Shown here piece by piece: positions 1 to 10,500 of a stretch of DNA of 64,000 nt. Below the pieces are notes generated by a model. That model was given only the letters and a program-made list of their open reading frames with translations, did no database searches and was not told the DNA's origin. Made by a program: the position numbers and the translations under genes. This DNA comes from Branchiostoma floridae (taxonomy: Eukaryota; Chordata; Leptocardii; Amphioxiformes; Branchiostomatidae): positions 8,514,197 to 8,578,196 of the forward strand of contig NC_049984.1 in NCBI RefSeq assembly GCF_000003815.2. The letters are read 5' to 3'. Within the stretch, counting starts at the first letter, position 1, and every line of letters begins with the position of its first letter.

Positions 1-1909
1 TCAGGTGTGCTTATCTGAAGAATTCGTATCACTGTGGCGCGAGTCATTGCCTGTTCGTCTTTCTTCAAAGCATGCAAATCAGCGGCTACAAGTTGATCAT
101 TGTTAATCGTGCTCCTCTGATTACCGCTGTTATAAGATATTCACTAAGAAGTGAACTGTAAGAAGGCATTGCGTTGAGTTCAGTTGCATCCAAAAGTAAT
201 CATGCGGTTACGATCAGACCTTGACATTAAATAGCCATTGATGTCATTTACTTGTTAACGTTATATAAATCATTGTATCTCTCCGTTAGCTTTTAGATTA
301 GTTTGTCACAAGTCAGCTCCCCTGAGAGCATGTGCTAAGCAGAAGAATAAAATCCAGTCAAAAGCCGGATTTCCCCAAACCCCGTTCCACCCCAGAGGCT
401 CCCCGGGTGAGGCGTGCTGTACACAACCGCTGGCTTCCCTCAGAAATCGATAAAGTTTACAGTAAGTCCCGCCATACTGCTGGTCTAATTCAGCCTCAAA
501 AACCTTCTCCACAACACCTGCCATCTACACGACAGGTGGTCGGATTGAAACCACATCCAATTATCCTCAACTACCAGAGACAAAAATGCCAAATATTCTC
601 TCATTGTGAGGGTATTGAGACAAAGAGAAAGACGGGTTTTCTTTGGAATGATTGTCAAGTTGTTCTCTATTCTCCGGCGAGATCTCGAATTCAAAGCTCG
701 CCACGCTTCCTAATTACCCGCGCGGACCTCCCTAATTGAAGACAACCAAAGCAGGCGGACTGCGCCAATATTTGACCCCGCACAAGTGGTGCTCGGCAGG
801 CGGCGAGTTTGTACAGCAGGGCCCGCCAGGAAGACAGCGGACCCAGGGTAAATTTGCGGCCGCCTCTCGGCAACAATATAGCTGTCAGATGGAAGAACAG
901 ATAGGGGAACACTGCACATCCACGGACAGTTAGGCTAGGAAAACGATGCCTCTATTTGCTAGAATTTCTATATCTCCTTTCATTTGAAAATTTTGAACCC
1001 AAATCTTCAATTTTCGATGATCTAATAAAGATCAACATCAATTAGCTTGTTCATACCTCATGACTGTTTCAATACATTTTGTTACGGCAAAGTTAAATCA
1101 CATCCGCATACGTAGGACACACACAACTCTTAACGTGCTAGAAGGTCTCGAATGCTCTCCATACACTGCTGCATTTTGGACGCCAAGTTAGAAGTGTCAA
1201 GAACGCAAGCAAACATGATTAAACTCGCCATCTCTGATCGTGCTATGATAAAGACAAATTACATGCTCTTCTCTACAGATTTTCACTTTTTTATGAAAAC
1301 TACAGAGGATTTATTTCAAGTGTATGGTGCAAAAAACCCGACATGGACAGCATCGAAACGTAACGCGCGCATGACCAACTCTGTATAATATATCCAGCCG
1401 TGACAATGATCTCATTTTCAAACGACTATTTCTGTCAGATGAGTCACTACGGAACTTGGCGGTTTAAAACAGGAACTTGATTTGTCCTGTCTCTCTCCCT
1501 GGCTACCTGTAGGACTTGTTAGATAAACACCCCAGACGCATTTCAATGCTGAGTGGCCCCGAGCTGTTCAGTAAACATCATTAGCGGCATACATGGACAC
1601 AGCGCATTCACTGGTACCTTTTATCAAATGACACAGGTGTAATAGTTACACCTTACAGACAGGTATAGGCGGGACACATCAGCTTACTTTTTTTCTCTTT
1701 TCATTCTAACTTTTGTCGTCTCATTTATTTGATTTTCTTGCCCTCACCCTCGCCCTTCCGTTCTTTTCATCAACCTGACAATTAGATAACTAACCAAGTA
1801 ATTAGTCAACTAACCAAACAACTAATCTATCGACCAGCAGGGCGACCAAAGCAACCAACCAACCAACCAACCAACTTTCGCCGGCCGCGCCGTTGCTTAC
1901 TATAGAAAG

Positions 1910-2095
1910 GGAAATGTTCGCGATGGTTTTATCTTCCTGGTTTTCGCGGTGACATCTTCGCCGCGAACTGAAAACCACGACGAAAACGTCTGTTCTGTCT
2001 TCTGCCTGCCTAATCCCTTGTTTTATCCGCGAATCTAAAAAATCTTAGACTCAATTTTCTTTCTACCACGAAATTCTAAATCTCAGCGAACACCT
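1910..2095. repeat. Degenerate GTTCGCGG-type palindromic MITE
   Basis: The stretch starts with AAATGTTCGCGATGGTTTTA and continues with TTTTCGCGGTGAC and a mirror-image arm (CCGCGAACTGAAAACCACG). This matches the clearer copies at 25836-26048 and 35532-35682. The ends are degraded and no target duplication is visible. Confidence 0.6.
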
Positions 2096-4010
2096 TCCTT
2101 ATGCAGTAATACATATCTTTCTTACAAAATACCGTTTAATAACAAAATACCGTTAACTATCGACTTGAAATACCAATAGGAATCATAACCAGAGAACGAT
2201 GTCACACATCTACTTTCAAAGTTGCAACTGGCAAGAGTATCGATTACAAAATAAGAGTTTAGCTAAGATAATTTGGTTCTGAAGCTCACCGGGACTGATA
2301 TTGACTAAGAGTTGTAGTGGGCCCAAACAGCTTACACATCGCAGATTAGTGCATTGTTTAGTCTAGGCTGATACTAGAATAAGCCTAAAAACTATGACTC
2401 ATTGTGACAAACATACTCGTATTAGTTTCTGGACGCTGTATGTTACTCCATCCGTTGCAGAAACGTAAATATAATCACAATAACGAAAAAGTTCATATTA
2501 TTGGGGAAAAAATGAAACAAGTATTGATTTCGATAGATACGGCAATGATGCATAGAAGATGCAGACATTAAAGTGGTAGCGATTAAGGTCCAAGACCATG
2601 TTGTTATGATAATGATGATGACAAAAACATTACTGTGTGTTCTGTCACTGGTAAAGAACGGATCCTTGAAAAAGAAAGCGTCTCCCCAAAATGCCCGACT
2701 CTTGGTCCATTTGTTATATAAACCGCCTCGAGCACTTTCCACTCCAGTCGGAAATGCGGTTTTTCAGAAAGCAGGGAGGAGATTTGTTGTCAGACGGTAT
2801 TTCAGTCGTGTATATTGTTTACACACGACAAGTCAAACTAAAAGACGTATCTTTGGACCTCAGATCTAAGACTCTAATCTTCCCTTGACTTGTCTTACAG
2901 TATTCAGTGTCAAAACCGAGTTTGTTACTTCTACCACCGTCTTAAAATTCCCTGTCTTTGCTGAAGACGTGATCTCTTCCTCAGCTAAGCGGCAATGGAA
3001 AACCGTCGGCATTTCCCGCCTGTTAGTTTTTGCGCGTAAACTGATCTCACAATGGGAATACCTCCGCGCCAAAAGTGCAACACTTGAAGATCAGATCCGA
3101 AATAACAAACTTTAGGTAAGTTGATTAGATTGAAAGGTGCTTGGTTTATTCAGTCTGCCAGCCGAAACCACTTGTCCGGCTTTGCTGGACGAAAGGCTTT
3201 CAAGACGAGAGAACGCCCATTCGTCAATGACTACGCGAAAAGTAAGGAGAAAATCAGCACTTTTTGTATAATTCATTCCCCCTAGCACTTTCATTTGCTA
3301 CGTTGAACTATTATACCAACAGTGACTGTGTGAGCAAAGCCGGCAGGCCAGAATGGATGACAAGTAGCAATGGATTGTTTATCAGTTTCCTTGAGGAGAA
3401 GAATTTGCAACCACTCGGGTGTAAAAAAAAAATGGTCTGAAGGGGTAGAAACTGGGCACTTCAAAGTATCCGGGTCTGTTAGGCCCGGGGGGAAACAATC
3501 GCCACTTGTCGTCCCTTATGGCCACAGGACACCCCACCGTCGCCATGTTCTGAATGGACACGATTGAAGGTTAAAGGTCAAGAGGGAGTAAGGACTTTGT
3601 TTGGAAATTTGGGAAGGGATTGTGTGGCGTTTGCAGAGGCCCAAACTGTTTCAACTTCTGGCCGTTGTGAGAGGATAATAAGAGCGCGGGGCAACGGTTA
3701 TTTGGGCTCTGTATTAATACCTCTTCATACACGTGGCAAGGCTAGCTTTTGTTCTTCTCGGCGACAAGAGGAGAATGATCAATGATGGAAAAACACAACT
3801 GCTAGCGTGGCGCTACTCAATGTCGTCCGTTTTGAACGAAATGCCATTTTTTTTTAAAGTGTGCGAAAACAGTCAAATGCTAATATACTCATATACTAAG
3901 AACAATGCGAACAATGTAACTCTGTCTCCACTCGTATAACGCCATACGAGCATGTATTTCTACTGAGGTCTACGCTGTAAATTGTGCTAGGGCGACATAT
4001 TTTCGTTTAC

Positions 4011-4092
4011 TTGTCAGTGTTTGATTATATACAAAGTGGACGGCATTGGGTAGTGCACGAGATACAGTAGCATTACGTTAGCGTGTAGAGGT
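4011..4092 (+). repeat. Dispersed repeat, copy 1 of 2
   Basis: The block containing ACAAAGTGGAC, TAGTGCACGAGATACAGTAG and CATTACGTTA recurs at about 42380-42460, where it abuts an exon of LRRCC1. No terminal repeats were found. The origin is unknown. Confidence 0.5.
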
Positions 4093-4264
4093 GGAGGGAA
4101 CTTCACATTGACTTCTGATATTGCATTGCTCTGCAGTTCACCGCATTTTTGCATGGATGCGCTTCTACAATCCTTTTTGTTGTGGGCATTGTTGCTGACA
4201 TTTTTGATCATTCAACAAAGACTTGGCAAGTCCCATCCAGTATCAACGACAGAAGTGATAAGAT

Positions 4265-4475
4265 CCATTCAGCACACAGTGATGGTTGGTGTTCAGTACC
4301 AAGGACAGGGAGGGTGATACTTAGGATTTGGTACCAAGGGCTGGGTCGAAGATGGTTGGTGTTCAATAAGGGACTGGAACAGGGATGTTAGGACTCAGTA
4401 CCAAGGACTGGAACGGTGATGGTTGGGATTCAGTACCAAGGACAGGGACGGTGATGGCTAGGATTTAGTGAAAAG
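4265..4475 (+). repeat. 32-bp-type minisatellite, short degenerate array
   Basis: About five imperfect units carry TTCAGTACCAAGGACAGGGA followed by a GGTGATGG-type tail. The same unit makes much longer arrays near 22074-22632 (opposite strand) and 63371-63700 (same strand). Confidence 0.65.
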
Positions 4476-5007
4476 TAAAGTAATATATTCATACTAGTAA
4501 CCATGTTGGTCTTCTATGAAGAACAAAGGGGTTCGATATCCCTTTCTGCATCCAACCTTGTTCATAGGGCACCAAAATAGAGATATATTGGATTTGTGTG
4601 AAAGAGGCGACCAAATGTCGACTGAAAACTCTTTAAAACTACCCCTCTCGCAACGCAAACAAGATACTAGTAGCCTACATTTCCGTGACCACCCTGTACG
4701 TCCGCCATATTGGCTCGTGCAAAATAAGGTACTAGTAGGTCCAACAAATTGCAAGACGCTCCAAGGGGGAAATCCGGACCTGAAAAGCAGAGCTGAAGCT
4801 GAGGAGCTCTTGGACGTTGGTAGGGGGTGAGTAGTAGTACGGTGGTGGTAGTACGTTTAGCACCAGGCATAGGTACTATGGATTCTATTGAGTAACGTTA
4901 CCAAAACGATCTTCTCACGGCACAAAACTTTTGTCGTCGTTAGTCATAGCTATTAATCTAATACAGAAACCACGCAAACAGAGACATGCATTCAAACCAA
5001 CACCAAC

Positions 5008-5013
5008 TTTATT
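5008..5013 (-). promoter_or_regulatory. Candidate poly(A) signal of the CENP-B-domain gene
   Basis: AATAAA on the minus strand, about 430 bases beyond the stop codon at 5443. It is plausible but unproven, since the hexamer is common by chance in AT-rich DNA. Confidence 0.35.
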
Positions 5014-5442
5014 CACATGTCCTGGGGCATTGTATAAACCAGAACCAGCACGGTCAGACAAACATTTACGTCATATTTAGATTTACAGCGTTTCAGTGCA
5101 TAGATTATACGTTTCGTCCACAAATTAACAACAATATCCCGTCGATGATTTCATCCATGAATGAACAGTTCAACGTCATTTACAAAGCAACAGTCTTGCC
5201 TTTAGCATTTGTTATAACAAATAGTGGAACAATTGTGAAATGGCAACCAAGTATTCATCAATATATTGTCGGGTACTGAATACAATAGTGTACAAAATAT
5301 TTTTGTGTACAACGGTATTGGAGCGTCACCTAGCAAGATAATGCAGAACGACAGGAGAGTTGATCGATGGCGTTTGTATATACACAAACAATTGCAACAT
5401 TGTACTAACATACCAGCGTACATTCTAATTTAGTTCATAAAC

Positions 5443-6285
5443 TTACTTGCTGGTGGGTTTAAAGAATTGAGTGATGACTTTCTGCTTCTTGGCTTTCCTG
5501 CAGAAGTCGTGCACCTTCCCCTCGATGGCCAGGAGATTGCTGTACTCGGGAAAGTCGTTGATCCTCATCCACTGACGGATGACGTCAAAAGATTCCTGTA
5601 GTTGTGCGAGAGTCGGCGTTGCATTGTTGGACGGAATGATGTCGTCATTAGCTGCAGCTGCTGGTCCCACCCTGGCGGAAGTAACACTTCGTGCTTCGTA
5701 GAGTTCTGTTTCGACCGTCGGATCTACGGAATTGTGCAGGCGACAGACTTCGGTGTCTTTGCGCTCTTCAGCCCCCAGTGCTCCCTCAATTTCCACGTGT
5801 CCTCGCGAAGCATCTACTGCAGGGCGGGGTGAATCGTCGTTGTTGTCAGCCGGTTCTATCTTGACAGAAGCTGCATCTATGTCTCCCCTCGTTTCCTGAC
5901 GGATGTCTTCATCTGTGTCGTTGCAGAAGAATTGTAGAGAAGAATCGCTCCCCTCTCTTTGTGATGAAAGCAGGTTGTGTCTCCTCTTCCACCTGGATAG
6001 CCAACCGTCAGTTGGTTTGAAGTCCAGATAGCCCAGACCCTCCGCTAACGCTTTGGCCTTCACTATCAGAATAGGGCCGTTCACGGGGGAAGACCTCGCC
6101 ATGGCGTTGACGTACCACCGGTACAGAGCGTCCTCAACCTCTGCGTTCTTCCCCTCGCGTTTCCTCTTGCCGTTGGGGTCGCGGTTACAGCCCCACCGCT
6201 GCAGAATGGCCGCCCTGTTCTTGTACGTCCTGCTAACCTGTGGCTGAGAGCAGCCGAACTTCTCCGCAACTTCAGTTTGGGACAT
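5443..6285 (-). CDS. CENP-B/Tigger-type DNA-binding protein lacking the DDE domain
   Basis: An intact, intronless frame of 280 codons. Residues 1-32 match helices 2-3 of a CENP-B N-type helix-turn-helix (EVAEKFGCSQPQVS). Residues 46-110 match the second, Tc5/CENP-B-type DNA-binding domain (ALYRWY, VNGPIL, AKALAEGLGY, GWLSRWKRRH), as in TIGD4 and Tigger transposases. The DDE nuclease region of several hundred residues is absent. It is replaced by an acidic linker of about 120 residues with a SUMO-type site, VKIEP, at 141-145. The C-terminus (225-280) resembles the tail of Tigger transposases and ends with QKVITQFF at 268-275, a perfect PCNA-binding PIP box. The ATG at 6285 is chosen because an in-frame stop lies a few dozen bases upstream. 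Helix 1 of the first HTH is then missing or lies in an undetected 5' exon. Likely a nuclear DNA-binding protein; its function is unknown. Confidence 0.8.
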   Translation of the reverse strand: MSQTEVAEKFGCSQPQVSRTYKNRAAILQRWGCNRDPNGKRKREGKNAEVEDALYRWYVNAMARSSPVNGPILIVKAKALAEGLGYLDFKPTDGWLSRWKRRHNLLSSQREGSDSSLQFFCNDTDEDIRQETRGDIDAASVKIEPADNNDDSPRPAVDASRGHVEIEGALGAEERKDTEVCRLHNSVDPTVETELYEARSVTSARVGPAAAANDDIIPSNNATPTLAQLQESFDVIRQWMRINDFPEYSNLLAIEGKVHDFCRKAKKQKVITQFFKPTSK

Positions 6286-6985
6286 CTTCACAGACGTGAT
6301 GCACTCGTGATGGACGCAGGGCTAATGAGACAGTGGGTAGGTAGAGACCCCGCTTTTATTGAGGACACTACGTTGTCTGAGAAAAGGAACTATTGTCTGC
6401 TCAAATGTTATGACAAAGAACAATTGCTGCCTTTGAGACCCAAAAGCCGACGCGCGTCCCTTTGTAGTACCGGCGTCCGCAGATGCCGCTAATCTACTGA
6501 CGCGATTTACAATAAAAACCGCTTCACTTTGTGTTCGAACGAACAGACAATGTTGCTAAGACGATTCGGTGTTACCTTTAATCTAAGAGCATATGATTAT
6601 AATGACACTTAACGTAGAAACCACTTAGATTTCATACTAAAGGCAATTTTGCCAAACTTTGTTTTCGCATTTATGTAATAAAATCAGCATGACATAAATA
6701 GAAACGAATCGTAAAAGTAGTTTTGTCAAGGGGGTGGAGCCTCTGGTTGCTTTGTTGCATATGCGCATGATGGCAAATTCAGCAACCTTCATAAAGACGA
6801 CATAGTCGCTCATACATTGGTGAAATTTGGAGGGTTGGTAGACGAAGCAAATTTCGCCAAGTTTTTGCTCCTCGGGGTAGTGCGCGTGCGTCGAAATAGG
6901 GTTGGGCCAGGGTTTGGGTGGGGTATATTGTGGATATGGACGAAACATGAAAATGGAGACGTCAATGACAAAGAGATGGCAAATG

Positions 6986-7056
<71 letters not shown>

Positions 7057-7543
7057 AATAAAACGTGCAAAACAAGGTTCATGACAGCCAATAAATCTTT
7101 AATTTTTTTTTATAACTATAACACGGAAAATCAAAGCGATTAAAGTCTGATCCTTTCCAAATTTTTCTTTGATATACAAAAACCACGGGATTGAAAAAGT
7201 CAATAATGGTAATGTCCGAACGACTGGTTATGTCGCTGCCATATTCGTCGTCGGCTTCCGTACGATTTGAATGTCGTGCGGTTTTCAAACAGGCTGTGAC
7301 AGAATCAACCACGGACAAGGACCTAAGATAGCCTTTAACCTGAGAAGATACATGAATTTTGTATACATGTACGACTATACCCATGGCCAAGATCACTCTC
7401 AATTTGTAATTACGACGGAAATGACCTGGTCCTCAGCGACATATATAAATGACCGATAAAACTTGCTCTACTGAGATGTTTTTGAGTGAGATGAGTCCAA
7501 GTATTGCTCTATCACGTCTGTACCGTATATAGTACATCTGTGA
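6286..7543. other. Intergenic, upstream of CENP-B-domain gene and downstream of MPST
   Basis: Non-coding by inspection. The only clear structure is the (CA)n tract at 6987-7052. The long Cys-Val frames predicted across the tract on the minus strand are artefacts of the dinucleotide repeat. Confidence 0.6.
6987..7052 (+). repeat. (CA)n microsatellite, about 33 units
   Basis: An uninterrupted CA dinucleotide run of about 66 bases, probably length-polymorphic. Confidence 0.97.
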
Positions 7544-10500
7544 CTATCCCTGTTTTTCGTGCGTCCCACAGATTATATTTTCCGGCGGAGCCCTCTTGGA
7601 CCACTCGCTCCAGGAGCCGTCATACACGGGGACGTCCTCCTTTCCACACAGGTGCGCCGCCAGCGCGACCCCGCACGCCGTCACACCCGAGCCGCACGTC
7701 GCCACCAGCGGGCGGGCAAGGTCCACACCTGACGCCGTGAACATCTCCTGCAGCTTCTCGGGGGACTTCACGATCTTGGTCTCGTAGTCTACGATTCTTC
7801 CCAGGGGAACGTTAATGGCACCTGGCATGTGGCCTACATCTGAAAAACGAGAACATATTTTTTTTTAAAGTATCATCTGTATAAGTATGCAGTTTAGCCT
7901 GCAAATGTGTGTCGGGTTTGTATCATTCCTTTTTCTCGGAACTTATTGATAATTGACAATGGCATTGAGGCGGAAGTGCAGCAATAGAATACTTGGCGAA
8001 TTGAAAGTATGGTTTTACTTTGGTTCATCAAGTCCTATATGGTATTGTACTTGAGAGCCAGGATAGCTCATGGCTATACCCACACAATAATGTCAGGTCA
8101 TTAGGGGTACCCACTTATAGCTTGTCACAATGATGTTCAGCCGATTGTGTCAGGCTCCTGATAAAGCGATAATAATATAGTGAAGTTGTGTTTATGCTTC
8201 TTATCTTTTAATGTACAGGAACCAAACAATATATACTAACCATAGGGGCTGACCCATACCCACCTGGCTTTGAGGAAGGATCTGCCTCTCCGTTAAAAAC
8301 ATTGGCTGACCGAGAATCTACCATCTGAACAGACTTCTGTGTGAGGTTCTTTTCCACGAAGTCGAAGTCTCGTACCAAGGAGGGGTTGTACGTGGCACTG
8401 AACTTGGCTTTCTCAACCTGTGGAGTGAAAGTGACGCTTAGAACTGCTGTGCGAGACTAAGGTACTGACTCTGGTATATACATTGTGGTATCTAGTTAAT
8501 TATGATAAAAACGTCCACCTGACGGGGGCCTGGGGATCTCGGCCGATCTCTGAAAAGTGTACGTATTACGGGCGAAAATGGCATTTAGAGCTGACAGACA
8601 TCCGATCGCCTGTCCTGCTGTTTGACAGTGGCATAGACAGAAATGTAAGCCCTGGTCAAAGGAAGATCCATTAACATATAGTAATTAATCTCAAATCATC
8701 GATAGCTTATTAATTCTTTAGCATTGAATATTTTCTCTTCATTGTCCTCTATGTATTTCAAAGATACCTGTGGAATCTCTTCAGTGACAGGATGGCCCAA
8801 CTCGCACCACTTGACCAGCCCTCCGTTCAGTACGGACACCTTGGGATGTCCGAAGACCCGGAACATCCACCAGACCCTGGCGGCGGAGAACAGACCCCTG
8901 TCCATGCCGTCATACACCACCACGTGCGTGTTGTTATCCACGCCCAGGTCTCCCACGTACGACTCGAACTGTTGTGCCGGGGGCAGCATGTTTCTGTACT
9001 GACTGGACTTGTCCGAACATTCCTGAAGAAGGTAAAAACTTTGAATGATGCATCGTTGAGGTCTTGTGGTGCACGTCTTTTCCAACGCCATGCATCGCCC
9101 GCAGTTTATACAGCATGCCTTGGGGAAGCCCTACTAAACCGGGCTGAGGTTTCCACTTTTGTGGGCGTAGTATCTAACCAAATCGCCTAAAATTTTCACT
9201 TGGGTAAAGCTCATTCTCTTTTTGTTTGACAGTTGATTAGAGGCAATGCCATAAAAACTGGGAAAATCATCTCGGATTAGCAGAGCCTCAAAATTCTATA
9301 GTCGGGCTATACGAGCGCAGGAGGATGGCTGTAAGGGTCCAGATTCACACCAGATGGTCCCCCAAAAGATATCATAACTGCTCAAAGTTGGGTGGTATCT
9401 AATCGAGTATCTAGTGTGGCTATAACATTATCGACTAGAGAAGGTCAATGTCGGGACTCGACCGTGCTAACATAGCTAATGCTACAGCAACTGAGCTAGC
9501 TTCGGGTGGCCAGCTGCAGTTGGAGGTCATTGACCGCTAGATGCAGTGCTTCTATAGAAAGACCTTCGGGTAGGTAGCAAGGTTGGATTACTAGTAATTG
9601 TAGTAGTCAAATGACTTTTTGATCGCACCAAACGACTTTATAATTCTTTATAAATACACTACTTGCTGGGAAAGATCTGAAGTACAGATTCTGTAAACTA
9701 TTTCAATAGAAAGTATACCAAAAGCGCATGCGGCATGGTGTACAATATCATGTAGGTTTTGGCTGGGATTTAGCTACTGCTTCAGTTAAGTTACACTGTA
9801 TTTCTTTCATCTTTACCCACATTTTTAACTGTCAAAGGTTGATGTAAGTTTTCGGGTACATTTTTTTCGTCTAAGAAGGGTCAGTTTACTAACATTTGCT
9901 GCATTGTTTATATAGGTTAGAGTTGAACTTAACACAAGCTGAGATGTATTCATGTGTGAAATCTGAAACTACAAGAGAAAAGCTGAGTCACGGCAGATGG
10001 AACGGTCTTGAATGTCACATGAAGAGGAGTACAGCAAAATCTGGCGTAGCTCCAGAACGGTAGCAAAGTTTCAAAGCACCGTACATCACCACAATACACA
10101 TACAGGCTTTTCGAATTCATTAACTCATTAAATAATGATTATAATTCGAATCCCGGTAACCATGTTCGCGGATAATTGAATGCCATATTCCTGTGTTTTA
10201 CAGACGTACATGGCACAGAGATGACCTGAAATCACGACATGACGCGTCTGTATACTTATACATGGACATGGCTATATTTCGTGAAAGACTCCACCAATAA
10301 TATTTTAGCCTTTTAGGTAACGTTACTATATGATCACGACACGCGGCCAGAGGCAGAGGGAGCACTTCGACAGAACGTCCGTATAATCAAGGTCGTGTTT
10401 GCGTATATAAGGATATCGATATCCCTACGGTTTCTAAATGCTGTGTCACAAAGGATATCGTAGGCAATGGACAATATTTTGATGCAACGTTGATGAATTC

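Larger units (their letters stand above)
1..5442. other. Intergenic region, no gene recognised
   Basis: No open frame here resembles a known protein, and none shows a chain of phase-compatible exons. The stretch is AT-rich unique sequence. It contains a CAAC/AACC-rich patch near 1795-1875, a degenerate copy of the GTTCGCGG palindromic element near 1910-2095, an 80-base dispersed repeat near 4011-4092 and a short minisatellite at about 4265-4475. Short ORFs of 60-140 codons (for example at 332-739 on + and 4494-4754 on -) look like chance frames. An exon of an unknown gene could be missed. Confidence 0.5.

Noticed and set aside
332-739. 135-codon frame near the window start
   Set aside because: No recognisable motif, overlapped by equally long antisense frames, no neighbouring exons in phase. 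Treated as chance.
6637-7091. Long Cys-Val or Thr-His reading frames across the CA repeat
   Set aside because: Both strands stay open only because the dinucleotide repeat contains no stop codons; flanking residues match nothing.
9440-9535. Functional tRNA gene on the minus strand
   Set aside because: A and B box-like words are present, but the acceptor and anticodon stems do not pair. Better read as a SINE head.
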